DNA of 64,000 nt from contig JAFUOD010000003.1 in assembly GCA_017472735.1 (NCBI GenBank), forward strand, positions 1-64,000. Direction: 5' to 3'. The translations under genes were made by a program, and so were the position numbers. This document shows, in pieces, positions 51,383-60,698 of the stretch. The DNA is from Oscillospiraceae bacterium. GTDB taxonomy: Bacteria > Bacillota > Clostridia > Oscillospirales > Ruminococcaceae. The notes beneath the pieces were generated by a model. The model did not search any database and had not been told where the DNA came from. It worked only from the letters and a program-made list of their open reading frames with translations. Position 1 is the stretch's first letter, and every line of letters begins with the position of its first letter.

Positions 51383-53335
51383 TTATGATTTAACTAAGAA
51401 GTCCTCGATAGCGTCTTTAACCTTGGCTTCGGCTTCTTCAAGCGAGAGGTCAAGCTGAGCGCCCGCCATTGTCTGATGTCCTCCGCCGCCAATCGTTTCC
51501 ATTATAAGCTGAACGTTGAAAGCGCCCATTGAACGCGCCGAGATGTAACACAAACCGTCCATGCGGTAGATTACAAACGATGCTTTAACGCCGCTGATGC
51601 CTAAAAGCTCGTCGGCTGCCTGAGGTGCGGCAAGTCTTAATTCGGGGGTTGAGGACTGTGTAACAGCAATTGCACAGCCATGGAATATCTTTGCAGACTG
51701 TATCAACACACTCTTTTCACGGTAGGTCTCCAAAGAATCCGAGAAGAAGCTTTTAACAACAACGGTATCTGCGCCGAGCTTTTTGAGGTAAGCTGCTGCC
51801 TCGAAGGTTCGGGCGTTAGAGCGCATAACGAAGTTTTTGGTATCGAGCATGATGCCTGCAAGCAACGCCTCAGCCTCGGAAATAGAGATCTTGCAATCAC
51901 TGCCGAAATACTGAATAAGCTCGGTTGCCATTTCGCAAGCCGAAGAAGCAAAAGGCTCGTGGAAGAATACAACGGCATTGTCGATGTGGTTGACCATTTT
52001 TCTGTGGTGATCAATAACAACGACCTGACGTGCTGCCTCGTAAAGCTCTTTAGAATCGACAATTTCGGGGTTATGGGTATCTACAATAATTAAAAGCGAA
52101 CGGTCGTTGATTTCAAACAAAGCCTCGTCGAGTGATTTGAAATAGTCACTTCCGCAATTTAAGCTTACATAGTTGATCAAAGCCTTGGAAAGATTTCTTT
52201 CCTTGTCAACCGCAACATAAGCGTTTTTGCCCAAGCTTCTGAAAGCTCCGCAAAGTCCGACTGCCGAACCGACAGCGTCGAAGTCGGCAAGGCGGTGACC
52301 CATGATGTAGATGGTATCGCTGCTTTCTGCAAGCTCTTTTAAAGCGCGTGCTATGATTCTCGACTTAACCTTGGTAGATTTTTCAACAGCCTTTGAGATG
52401 CCGCCGAAGAACTCGAAGCCGTTCTCGGTCTTAACAGCTGCTTGATCGCCGCCACGGCCTAAGCACATATCAAGTGCCTGCTTGGCGTAGCTTTCACTTT
52501 CGGCAAGGGTCTTAGCTCCTCTGCCAACACCGATTGAAAGAGTTACGTTTGAACGCTCGCCTATCGAGATTGAACGCGCTTCGTCCAAAATGTCAAAACG
52601 TCTTTCGATAATCGGGCCTAAGTGACGTTCTTCTATTATTGCATAGAAGCGGTCGTTGGAGACTTTGTGAATGACACCGTTTGTGTGCTCGATAAAGCGC
52701 TCGAACATCTGCTCGATCTGCACTTGAACGTGAGCCTTGCCGCTTTCCTTAGAATTCTGCAAGACCTCGTCATAATTATCTACTGTCATGATAAGAACAG
52801 TCTTGTGGCTCTTTTTGAATTCGTCTTCGAGCATTATGTGATCGGTCTCATCGACAAAGCTTATTACTGAAAGGTCAAAAACATCGGATCTTCGGGCGGT
52901 GACACGGTAGTAATGGTCTAAAATTTTAACAATAGCACCCGAAAGTGTGTAAACTTTGGCGGTGTTGTTGCCCACAAGCTCGCTTAAGTGAATACCGTAG
53001 GCACGGTCTTCATCGAAAATGTTGGCTTCAAAGCTGGCGTTATACCAAATAACCTTTTCATCGCTGTCAACAATAATGATCGGCTCGGGATAGTCGTAAA
53101 AAGCCTGACGGCTGATTGCAACAATGTCTTTATCAATTGCGGTGGCATATTTTATCACGTTGCGGTCGTAAACAATTGAAACAATAAGCAATGTGATTGA
53201 ACAGATTGCCATAACGCCGGCTACCGCGCCTGCAACATACCCTGAGTTAAGAATGAGCATGACGCACAAAACTGCCGAAGCTATAATAACAATGGACAGC
53301 GGTATTATAAATATCGGGGAAGAACGCTTTTTCAT
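51383..53335 (-). CDS. gdpP: Cyclic-di-AMP phosphodiesterase GdpP (YybT)
   Basis: A 650-residue membrane protein that degrades c-di-AMP and so adjusts potassium and cell-wall balance. Two N-terminal membrane segments (about 9-28 and 33-54), a degenerate PAS domain (about 75-150), a degenerate GGDEF domain (about 175-300, no GGDEF motif) and the DHH/DHHA1 catalytic part. Metal ligands are seen in DFDAVGSAVG, VDTHNPEIVD and VIDHHRKMVNH, and the substrate motif GGGGHQTMAGAQL lies near the end. Family-typical length and order. Confidence 0.95.
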   Translation of the reverse strand: MKKRSSPIFIIPLSIVIIASAVLCVMLILNSGYVAGAVAGVMAICSITLLIVSIVYDRNVIKYATAIDKDIVAISRQAFYDYPEPIIIVDSDEKVIWYNASFEANIFDEDRAYGIHLSELVGNNTAKVYTLSGAIVKILDHYYRVTARRSDVFDLSVISFVDETDHIMLEDEFKKSHKTVLIMTVDNYDEVLQNSKESGKAHVQVQIEQMFERFIEHTNGVIHKVSNDRFYAIIEERHLGPIIERRFDILDEARSISIGERSNVTLSIGVGRGAKTLAESESYAKQALDMCLGRGGDQAAVKTENGFEFFGGISKAVEKSTKVKSRIIARALKELAESSDTIYIMGHRLADFDAVGSAVGLCGAFRSLGKNAYVAVDKERNLSKALINYVSLNCGSDYFKSLDEALFEINDRSLLIIVDTHNPEIVDSKELYEAARQVVVIDHHRKMVNHIDNAVVFFHEPFASSACEMATELIQYFGSDCKISISEAEALLAGIMLDTKNFVMRSNARTFEAAAYLKKLGADTVVVKSFFSDSLETYREKSVLIQSAKIFHGCAIAVTQSSTPELRLAAPQAADELLGISGVKASFVIYRMDGLCYISARSMGAFNVQLIMETIGGGGHQTMAGAQLDLSLEEAEAKVKDAIEDFLVKS

Positions 53336-53374
53336 TAGCTATTCCGTCCTTTCTTTAAAACTGTCGGTATTTGC

Positions 53375-55423
53375 TTAAATGTCGAGTATTACGGGAATTA
53401 TCATTGGTCTACGCTTGGTTTTTGAGAAGATGTAGTCGCCCAGCTCATCGCGCACCTTGTTTTTGATTGCTGTATAATCGTGGCGGGTTAAAAGCTCATC
53501 TTCGATAACACTTTTTGTTAAAGTTCTTGCTTTATCCAAAAGCTCTTCGCTTTCTTTTTCATAAACGAAGCCGCGGCTTACAACGTCGGGTCCGCTTAAA
53601 AGTCGTCTGTCAAGACGGTCGATAGTAAAGGATACAACGATAACACCATCCTGAGCCAAGTGCTTTCTGTCTTTTAACACGATAGCTCCGACATCGCCTA
53701 CGCCGTAACCATCGACCATGACCTTACCCGAAGGAACATTGCCGTTTAAGCGCATTGTTTTGCCGTCGGTTTCGATAACGTTGCCGATATCGGCAATTAT
53801 AATGTTCTTTTCGGGAATACCGATTTCGGTTGCAGTTAATGCATGGTGTGAAAGGTGCTTGAATTCACCGTGAACAGGAATGAAGAATTTAGGCTTTGTA
53901 AGGGCAAGGATAAGCTTCTGTTCCTCTTGACAAGCGTGACCCGAAACATGAACGTCATACATTTCCTCGTAAACGACCTCGGCACCGAGTCTTAAAAGCT
54001 CGTTGACTACCTTGCCGACAAATTTTTCGTTGCCGGGAATGGGACGCGCGGAGATGATGATGTAATCGTTTGAGGTAATGCTTACCTGACGGTGGTCGTT
54101 TAAAGCCATACGGGTCAACGCACTCATAGGTTCGCCCTGAGAGCCGGTGGTGATTAAAACTATCTGATCGTCGGAATAATTGCGCATTTTGTCAATGTCG
54201 ATAAGGATACCCTCGGGAGCTTTTAAATAACCAAGCTCGATACCCATTTTTATAACATTTACCATGCTTCTGCCAAAGACCGCTACCTTTCTGCCGTGCT
54301 TAGCTGCACAATCCATTATCTGCTGAACACGGTGAACGTTAGACGAGAAGGTTGCGATGATAATTCTCTTTCCCTCGGCGCCGTTGAAGAGGTGTTCAAA
54401 ACATTCGCCTACCTTTCTTTCACTTGGAGTAAAACCGGGGCGCTCGGAGTTGGTGGAGTCGCTCATTAAGGCAAGTACACCTTCGCTGCCAAGCTGAGCA
54501 AGGCGTGGCAGGTCTATAATTCCGCCCTCGATAGGAGTGTAGTCGACCTTGAAATCGCCCATGTGAATGATATTGCCCAAAGGTGTTTTAACACAGATAG
54601 CAACAGCATCGGGAATGGAGTGGTTGACACGGATAAATTCAACAGCGAATGTGCCGAGTCTTATCATTTGACCGGGGACGACAATGTTGCGCTTAACTCC
54701 ACCCAAGTTGTGTTCACGGATCTTGTTATCGACAAGGCCTAAAGTGAGCTTTGTGCCGTAGATCGGAACATTCAATTTCTTTAAGAGATAAGGCACACCG
54801 CCGATATGGTCCTCGTGACCGTGGGTGAGCAAAACGCCCCTGATTCTGTCGGCGTTCTTTTCAACGTAGGTGAAGTCGGGAATAACGATATCGACACCGG
54901 GCATTTCGGCATCGGGGAAAGTCATGCCGCAGTCGATGATGATTATATCGTTGCCATATTCTAAAAGTGTCATGTTTTTACCGATTTCGTTTAAGCCGCC
55001 AAGGGGAATGATCTTGAGCTTTGTTCCCTTTTCGGGTTTAAAGTCGGCATGAGGGTTGAACTCGATAATGGGTTCAACAGCTGTTTTGTTGTTTTTAGCC
55101 TTTGAAGCCTGCTTTGCAGGTGTTTCTTTGGTTTTATTGGTTTTTGCTTTTTTAGCAGGTTTTTCGGGTGTTGTGGGTTTTATCTCCTCGGCCTTGGGCT
55201 TTTTATCCTCGGTCTTAGTCTTTTTGGGAGGATTAGCCTTTGAGTAAGGAGCTTTTTTCTTTGCAGAACCAAGCTGTGCGCCCTTGGGTGGCTTGGGTGC
55301 CGAGATAGCAGCTGCGATTGCAGCATCAAGCGCCGAGATATTTTCAACAGTCTGATTCTTTGTCTTTTTAGTTGTATTCTTTTTCTGTGAAGAAACATTT
55401 TCTTCGTTCTTTTTAGTAGCCAT
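53375..55423 (-). CDS. rnj: Ribonuclease J
   Basis: A 682-residue metallo-beta-lactamase-fold RNase with endo- and 5'-exonuclease activity, central to mRNA decay and rRNA maturation. The catalytic motif is LTHGHEDHIGGVPYLL (about 199-214), followed by LMSDSTNSERPGFTPSE and the beta-CASP domain. The first ~125 residues are a Lys/Pro/Thr/Ala-rich low-complexity extension absent from the Bacillus enzyme. Such extensions are common in clostridial and actinobacterial RNase J and probably bind RNA or membrane partners. Encoded directly upstream of gdpP. Confidence 0.95.
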   Translation of the reverse strand: MATKKNEENVSSQKKNTTKKTKNQTVENISALDAAIAAAISAPKPPKGAQLGSAKKKAPYSKANPPKKTKTEDKKPKAEEIKPTTPEKPAKKAKTNKTKETPAKQASKAKNNKTAVEPIIEFNPHADFKPEKGTKLKIIPLGGLNEIGKNMTLLEYGNDIIIIDCGMTFPDAEMPGVDIVIPDFTYVEKNADRIRGVLLTHGHEDHIGGVPYLLKKLNVPIYGTKLTLGLVDNKIREHNLGGVKRNIVVPGQMIRLGTFAVEFIRVNHSIPDAVAICVKTPLGNIIHMGDFKVDYTPIEGGIIDLPRLAQLGSEGVLALMSDSTNSERPGFTPSERKVGECFEHLFNGAEGKRIIIATFSSNVHRVQQIMDCAAKHGRKVAVFGRSMVNVIKMGIELGYLKAPEGILIDIDKMRNYSDDQIVLITTGSQGEPMSALTRMALNDHRQVSITSNDYIIISARPIPGNEKFVGKVVNELLRLGAEVVYEEMYDVHVSGHACQEEQKLILALTKPKFFIPVHGEFKHLSHHALTATEIGIPEKNIIIADIGNVIETDGKTMRLNGNVPSGKVMVDGYGVGDVGAIVLKDRKHLAQDGVIVVSFTIDRLDRRLLSGPDVVSRGFVYEKESEELLDKARTLTKSVIEDELLTRHDYTAIKNKVRDELGDYIFSKTKRRPMIIPVILDI

Positions 55424-55655
55424 GAAATCCCTTTCTTGTATTTACCTGTATAATATTAAAAAATATGATGTTTTAGGTGTATGTATCAATGCTTATATAT
55501 CAAATGGACATAATAACCCTATAGTAAAAGATAGTATCATTTTACACTAAACGTGCGTTATTGTCAAGGTGAAGACAGCAGCTGATAAAACCTCTTTCAA
55601 AGTGTTAGTTTGTCCCAAAATATATTGCAATAATCATACATAATTAGTATGCACA

Positions 55656-55688
55656 TAAAAAAGCACCTATCACAAACGATAGGCGCTT
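55656..55688 (-). terminator. Terminator of hflX
   Basis: AAGCaCCTATC (55661-55671) pairs with GATAGGcGCTT (55678-55688); on the minus strand six T follow. The remaining part of the 271-bp gap before rnj is AT-rich with no gene. Confidence 0.8.
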
Positions 55689-55694
55689 TAAGGC

Positions 55695-56933
55695 TTAAGC
55701 TCTGTACTGCTCGCAGGCTGAAATAAGCTTTATATCAACAAGTGCGTCAACTTCAATGCCGTCGGCGGTGTAATCTTCGGAATAAATAACTCCCTCTTCA
55801 CGGATCTTTGCAAGCAAGCCTGCATTTGCAAAGGGAACCAAAAGCTTCATTCGCTTTGCAGTTTCGGGAAGGGCTTTCATTATAGCCTGTAAAAGATTAT
55901 CAAATCCCCTGCCCTCTTTAGCGGAAATACGCACAACTCCCTCTTGATTTAAAATCGAGGGGTCGGTGACAAGGTCGCATTTGTTATATACCGTTACAAC
56001 CGGTATTCCCTCGCAGCCAAGGTCGTTAAGAAGCTCGTTTGTTACCTTGGTTTTAAGGGCGATGTCATCATCGGATGCATCGCAGATATGCAAGATAACA
56101 TCGGCGCTTGCGGCTTCCTCTAAGGTAGATTTAAAAGCCTCAACAAGATGGTGGGGCAAGCGTGAGATAAGACCAACCGTGTCAATCAGCATAACGCTTC
56201 TGCCATCGGGCAGGATTATTGAACGAGAGGTGGTTTCGAGCGTGGCGAAAAGCTTGTTTTCGGCAAGAACGCCTGCATCGGTAAGTGCATTTAACAGGGT
56301 CGATTTACCCACGTTTGTGTAACCGACGATCGCGGCGCACAAAACATTATCTTTTTTGCGGCGCTTACGCTGAAGGCTTCTTCTGGCTTCGATTTCTTTA
56401 AGCTCTGCCTCTAAAAAAGAAATGCGTGAACGAATGTGTCGCTTGTCGGTTTCGAGCTTTGTTTCGCCGGGACCTCGTGTGCCTATGCCGCCGCCGAGAC
56501 GGGAAAGCTTTAAGCCCATGCCCGCAAGGCGAGGAAGACGGTATTTATTTTGTGCAAGCTCGACCTGCAGTTTGCCCTCTTTAGTAGTGGCACGCTGGGC
56601 GAAAATGTCTAAAATAAGCATTGTTCTATCAATAGTGTGGGTATCTGTGACATCTTCGATATTTCTAATCTGGGTTGCGGTAAGTTCGGTATCAAAGATT
56701 ATCTGATCGATCTCTAAGCTTTCGCAAAGCTGCGCCATTTCCTCTAACCTTCCCGAGCCTATGCAGGTGGCGCTGTCGAATGTCGGGCGCTTTTGTGTTA
56801 GGGTTGCAACGACCTCGGCGCCTGCGGTGTCGCAAAGCTCGCCAAGCTCGTCTAATGAACGCTCGACGTCGTAATCACCTGTATCTACGGCAGCGAGCAT
56901 TACTCTGGGTTTTGTTTTTGTGTTATCTGTCAT
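55695..56933 (-). CDS. hflX: Ribosome-associated GTPase HflX
   Basis: A 412-residue GTPase that splits stalled or antibiotic-blocked ribosomes. The N-terminal HflX domain holds the IGSGRLEEMAQLCE motif; the middle has the family signature RLGGGIGTRGPGETKLE. The G domain has G1 GYTNVGKSTLLNAL, G3 DTVGLI and G4 NKCD. The ATG at 56933 is preferred for family length; AAAGGA lies 15 bp upstream, farther than usual, and a TTG at 56957 overlaps it. The leader contains hairpins and a tiny ORF that suggest control of expression. Confidence 0.95.
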   Translation of the reverse strand: MTDNTKTKPRVMLAAVDTGDYDVERSLDELGELCDTAGAEVVATLTQKRPTFDSATCIGSGRLEEMAQLCESLEIDQIIFDTELTATQIRNIEDVTDTHTIDRTMLILDIFAQRATTKEGKLQVELAQNKYRLPRLAGMGLKLSRLGGGIGTRGPGETKLETDKRHIRSRISFLEAELKEIEARRSLQRKRRKKDNVLCAAIVGYTNVGKSTLLNALTDAGVLAENKLFATLETTSRSIILPDGRSVMLIDTVGLISRLPHHLVEAFKSTLEEAASADVILHICDASDDDIALKTKVTNELLNDLGCEGIPVVTVYNKCDLVTDPSILNQEGVVRISAKEGRGFDNLLQAIMKALPETAKRMKLLVPFANAGLLAKIREEGVIYSEDYTADGIEVDALVDIKLISACEQYRA

Positions 56934-56957
56934 AAAAGTTAAAAAATATCCTTTCAA

Positions 56958-57050
56958 AAGATTTAAGCCTTTTGCGTTAAGGCTTAAAAACGCCGATGAA
57001 GTAAATTACTTCGCAGAAAAAATAATCATGGCGGTGATCCCTCCTGAAAT
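56958..57050 (-). promoter_or_regulatory. hflX leader with two hairpins and an eight-codon ORF
   Basis: On the minus strand, AGGAGGG (about 57045-57039) is followed by ATG at 57029 and an ORF of seven residues (MIIFSAK) ending at 57006. The stop codon lies in a perfect palindrome GAAGTAAATTACTTC (57012-56998). A second perfect stem follows: TTTAAGCCTT with AAGGCTTAAA (56962-56988), just before hflX. The arrangement of RBS, short ORF and two stems resembles leader-peptide control. Confidence 0.4.
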
Positions 57051-57052
57051 AT

Positions 57053-57082
57053 AAAAAAGGGACAGACTTTTGTCCGTCCCTT
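57053..57082 (-). terminator. Terminator of the argC-like gene
   Basis: AAGGGACaGAC (57057-57067) pairs with GTCcGTCCCTT (57072-57082); six T follow on the minus strand. Confidence 0.8.
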
Positions 57083-57115
57083 ACTATCGAGAAAAGTTTG
57101 CTCGGGTACGGTCTG

Positions 57116-58057
57116 TTAAAGACCCTTGAATTCGTCAAGACCGAGCATGAGGTTCATGCACTGAACGCAAGCACCTGCACCGCCTTTGCCAAGATTGTCA
57201 TATCTTGCGGCAATGAGACAGATATCGTTATCTCCGAACACAAAAATTTGCATTCTGTTCGAGCCTGCCATTCCGTTAGCATCCAAGAAACCGCCAAGGT
57301 CTGTAATACTTGAATCGAAATCGGGGATTTCGATAAGCGGTTCACGCTCGTAGGTGCGCTTAAATACCTCCCAGATCTGCTTGGCGTGCAGACGCTTTGA
57401 AAGCGTTCTTAAGTGCACAGGCACGGTGACTAACATACCGTTAGGGTAGTCGTCGATCATGGGGTTTAAAGACGGACGGTAGGAAATGCCGCAGGCGTGC
57501 ATGATTTCTTTTTGCTGCATCATGGACTGCTCCAAAGCGTATTGACGGGCAGAGGCAAGCCCTGCAGGTCTTTCTTTCGAGCGATACATTGATATCATAT
57601 TCGAGCCGCCGCTTGAATATCCGATAACGGAGTTAACGTAAATGGGATGATATGGCGGCATGATTTTTGACTTTATCAAGGGATTTAAAATTATTGATGC
57701 GCCTGTTGCCATTGGTGCAGGCAAAGCGCAAAAACGTGAAGACGCTATCTTCTTTCTCTGGTCGGGGCTTAATTCGGGCAAGCCGTATGCCCAGTTGGGA
57801 GAAAGTCGGTTAGCATTTGAGGTGTCAATTACCTTGGTCTGACGGTTTTCGATTAAAGGGAGAGTTTCGACAACGGTTTTTGAGGACTGGCATAAAATAA
57901 CTGCATCGGCAGTGTTTAAAAGAGAAATGCGCTGTTGGGGTGTGAACCTTGTCTTGTCCTCTAAACAAATGACCTCGAGATCGTCTCTTTGACAAATAAG
58001 GTCTGCAATATTTAAGCTGACTGCACCGTAATGACCGTCAACAAGAATTTTCTTCAC
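57116..58057 (-). CDS. ArgC-like N-acetyl-gamma-glutamyl-phosphate reductase (type 2) with altered active site
   Basis: A 313-residue protein of the short ArgC class. It starts at GTG 58057, preceded by AAAGGGGCGTG. The Rossmann start KKILVDGHYGAVSLNIADLI and the motifs VNSVIGYSSGGSNMIS and MLVTVPVH are present. The usual catalytic motif NPGCYATG is replaced by LPAPMATG: the active-site cysteine is proline. A cysteine occurs five residues earlier (RFCALPAP). Without the thiol the enzyme could not form the acyl intermediate, so the protein may have another role or use the shifted cysteine. No other arginine genes are in the window. Confidence 0.8.
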   Translation of the reverse strand: MKKILVDGHYGAVSLNIADLICQRDDLEVICLEDKTRFTPQQRISLLNTADAVILCQSSKTVVETLPLIENRQTKVIDTSNANRLSPNWAYGLPELSPDQRKKIASSRFCALPAPMATGASIILNPLIKSKIMPPYHPIYVNSVIGYSSGGSNMISMYRSKERPAGLASARQYALEQSMMQQKEIMHACGISYRPSLNPMIDDYPNGMLVTVPVHLRTLSKRLHAKQIWEVFKRTYEREPLIEIPDFDSSITDLGGFLDANGMAGSNRMQIFVFGDNDICLIAARYDNLGKGGAGACVQCMNLMLGLDEFKGL

Positions 58058-58192
58058 TCTTTTCACGCCCCTTTTTATATCTTTAGACAAATGCGAAAAA
58101 TTATCAACACATTTATACAAAATAATAGTCCCATATTTTTTGAGTTTTGTCAATAGTTTTTGACGAAGTTAAATATTAAATTTAAATAAACA

Positions 58193-58220
58193 TTTACATT
58201 TTTAAAAAATCTGCTAAAAT
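58193..58220 (+). promoter_or_regulatory. Predicted promoter of the ECF sigma factor operon
   Basis: TTTACA (58193-58198), 16 bp, TAAAAT (58215-58220), about 120 bp upstream of the start. Confidence 0.5.
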
Positions 58221-58338
58221 AAAATTATGTGCAATATTTTTTGTTTTACGGTTGTATTATATGTGAAACATGAAATTTGACGAACAAAAGGACAGAAAGG
58301 AGCTCTTTGCGGCATATCGCTGCTAAGATATCGAAAAA

Positions 58339-58830
58339 ATGCAAACACAGGATATGAATGCTTACATATCTTCTGTTGTAGATAAATATTCGGACATGGT
58401 TTACCGTGTTGCTTATCATGCTTTGTGTGACACGCACTATGCCGAGGATATCACGCAGGAGGTCTTTTTGAAGCTTTGTCATGCAAGACCTGTTTTTGAA
58501 TCGGACGAACATGAAAAAGCATGGCTGTTGCGGGTAACAGTCAATATGTGCAAGAACTATAACAAGAAGGTTTATTCTCACCCAACGGTTGAACTGACCG
58601 AGAATATACCCGTCAATGATGAATATAGTGACGGAACTGTCTTGGGAGCAGTTATGGCACTGCCGCAGAAATACCGAACGGTAGTTTACCTTTATTATTT
58701 TGAGGGCTACCCGATCAAGGAGATTTCTAACATTTTGGATAGTAACATTAATACAGTCTCCTCGCTTTTAGCCCGTGCGCGAAAGAGACTTGAAACCATG
58801 CTGGAAGGAGAGTTTGGCAATGAAAATTGA
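58339..58830 (+). CDS. ECF-type RNA polymerase sigma factor
   Basis: A 163-residue sigma factor with only regions 2 and 4. Region 2 reads DMVYRVAYHALCDTHYAEDITQEVFLKL; region 4 has LPQKYRTVVYLYYFEGYPIKEISNIL and the HTH SNINTVSSLLARARKRLE. It overlaps the next gene by 11 bp. The downstream membrane protein probably binds and silences it (anti-sigma). The ATG at 58339 lacks a close RBS; an ATG at 58354 is possible. Signal sensed is unknown. Confidence 0.9.
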   Translation: MQTQDMNAYISSVVDKYSDMVYRVAYHALCDTHYAEDITQEVFLKLCHARPVFESDEHEKAWLLRVTVNMCKNYNKKVYSHPTVELTENIPVNDEYSDGTVLGAVMALPQKYRTVVYLYYFEGYPIKEISNILDSNINTVSSLLARARKRLETMLEGEFGNEN

Positions 58831-60652
58831 ACAATATAAAAACGATGTCAGCTCTCTTAAATTAAGCGACAGCTTTAAGCAGAGCCTTAAAGAGAGCATG
58901 GCAAAGGAATATGCTGCGGTTGCGGTAACACAAGCACCTGCAAGACCGTGGATGAAGTATTCTAAATATATTGCAACGGCTGCTTGCCTTGTTTTGATCG
59001 TTGCGACGATAGGCGTTGTTTCGCTGATGGGCGACAACCTAAGAGTAGAAAAGTCGGCTGATGCTTTGCAGGAAAACAACACGATGACACTTGAAACGTA
59101 TGACTCGACGGATAACGGTGAAATACCCGCTGAAGAAGTAACCGACGATGCGTATATTGAAGAAGACGTTGAATTAGACGTTGACGGTGACGTTATTGTT
59201 CTTGAGGACGATGTTGCCGATGAAGAAGATGACGTTGCTGCAGACGATGTTGAAGAAGAAATTACAGAGGCAGTTGAGCCCGATATGAACGAGACAACTG
59301 AAGAAGCCCCTGCTGATACTTATAAGTCGGCATATACGCCCGAGGATTATGACGGTGAATATATAACAACCGACTATGTTATAGGAAACGACACAAGCCC
59401 CGAATTCAATGCACTGAACATCTCTGAATCGGTTGAGCTTTTGGTAAGATACACATCTTCGAGCGCTTATGAAGAGGAAGGGTACGATGAAATGCCCGTT
59501 ACATCTGTAACCGATGAAGATGAGGAACCGGTCGCAGAAGAGGCTGCTCCTGCGGATGTGCTTTATAAATATAATGACTCCGGCATATCTTACAGCGAGC
59601 TTAGTCTTGACATCTTAAGACATATGGACAGCGTTAACTTTGTTAAGCTGAACATTTCTAATGTATATGACGCTGATGAGGCTTATAATTTGACAGGTGA
59701 AGAAGAATTCTTACACAGCAGAACACTTTATGAAGTGAACGTGACTTATGACTATCTTAACGGCGAAGATCTTGACCTGACATTTAACTTAGCGGCATAC
59801 GGCACAAGTGAAAATCAGCTTGCCGGCAGACCTGTTTTTGAAGAAGGCGAAAGTTACGCCTCTTGCTTAGTGTTTGACAGCGAAAACTATGTTGAAATGC
59901 TTGACGAGCTTATTTATGCTGTTCACAGAATTAACGGTGTTGACATTGCTTACCATCTTGTCGGCGGTTCAGGCGTTAATCCCGGTTATACTCACATGGG
60001 TATGCTTGACATTGAACGAGAAGTAATTACCACAACGCTTAACAACCCTGCCCAGTATACTCACAAGGCAGCGCTTAAAGAGCTTTACAGATATTTAAGA
60101 CGCAACTGGGCAAGAGAGGAATATCCGTTAACAAACTTTGCGGAAATTGGCGGTTTGGAAAACTCGGGTGACGAGGTTGACGGGACTGTCGAAAACGACC
60201 AGCCTGTTGTTTCGGGTGAGCTTGTTGAGGAGCTTACACTTGAATTTGCACAGGGCGAAATTGTGACAACTCTTGAAGGTGTTGAATTTGACCCGAAGGG
60301 CTTTGGCGGCGAGATTGGCGGAAAGCTTATGAATAAATCAAACGGCACAGGTTCAACATCCGAAAGCAGTTCGCTTAGATTTAAAGGCGGTAGCATTGCA
60401 TTTGATTCGCCTACAACATTTGCAGGCCGCATTACCGAAATAATCATGACCGAGGGCACAACGCTTAACATTAAGGTTAACGGAGTTGGCGTTGGCGACA
60501 GCTTGGAAGCACTTGTTGATGCATTTAACATTAAACACAACGTTGACGGCAAGCTTTCGCTTAGTGTTGTTACTGCAAATGCAAACGGAACAGCATTTAC
60601 TGTTAACATTGAGGTTGCGGACAACGTTATAACACAAATGGTAATTAAATAA
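58820..60652 (+). CDS. Large acidic membrane protein, probable anti-sigma factor of the adjacent ECF sigma
   Basis: A 610-residue protein. The ATG at 58820 follows GGAAGGAG. Residues 1-~50 are cytoplasmic and would bind the sigma factor; one membrane segment follows (YIATAACLVLIVATIGVVSL, about 48-67). After it comes a very acidic stretch (about 85-250, dominated by Glu, Asp and Thr), then a folded region (about 260-440) and a C-terminal beta-rich part (about 470-610). The last part includes a duplicated-looking TLEGVEFDPKGFGG... FNIKHNVDGKLSL. No family recognised beyond the general anti-sigma architecture. Gene order and overlap support the role. Confidence 0.65.
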   Translation: MKIEQYKNDVSSLKLSDSFKQSLKESMAKEYAAVAVTQAPARPWMKYSKYIATAACLVLIVATIGVVSLMGDNLRVEKSADALQENNTMTLETYDSTDNGEIPAEEVTDDAYIEEDVELDVDGDVIVLEDDVADEEDDVAADDVEEEITEAVEPDMNETTEEAPADTYKSAYTPEDYDGEYITTDYVIGNDTSPEFNALNISESVELLVRYTSSSAYEEEGYDEMPVTSVTDEDEEPVAEEAAPADVLYKYNDSGISYSELSLDILRHMDSVNFVKLNISNVYDADEAYNLTGEEEFLHSRTLYEVNVTYDYLNGEDLDLTFNLAAYGTSENQLAGRPVFEEGESYASCLVFDSENYVEMLDELIYAVHRINGVDIAYHLVGGSGVNPGYTHMGMLDIEREVITTTLNNPAQYTHKAALKELYRYLRRNWAREEYPLTNFAEIGGLENSGDEVDGTVENDQPVVSGELVEELTLEFAQGEIVTTLEGVEFDPKGFGGEIGGKLMNKSNGTGSTSESSSLRFKGGSIAFDSPTTFAGRITEIIMTEGTTLNIKVNGVGVGDSLEALVDAFNIKHNVDGKLSLSVVTANANGTAFTVNIEVADNVITQMVIK

Positions 60653-60667
60653 ATTGCACTTGTCTGT

Positions 60668-60698
60668 CAGCGGCACAAAACTGTGCCACTGATTTTTT
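60668..60698 (+). terminator. Terminator of the sigma/anti-sigma operon
   Basis: CAG-c-GGCACA (60668-60677) pairs with TGTGCC-a-CTG (60682-60691), followed by ATTTTTT. The T run is also the start of the following long palindrome. Confidence 0.75.
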
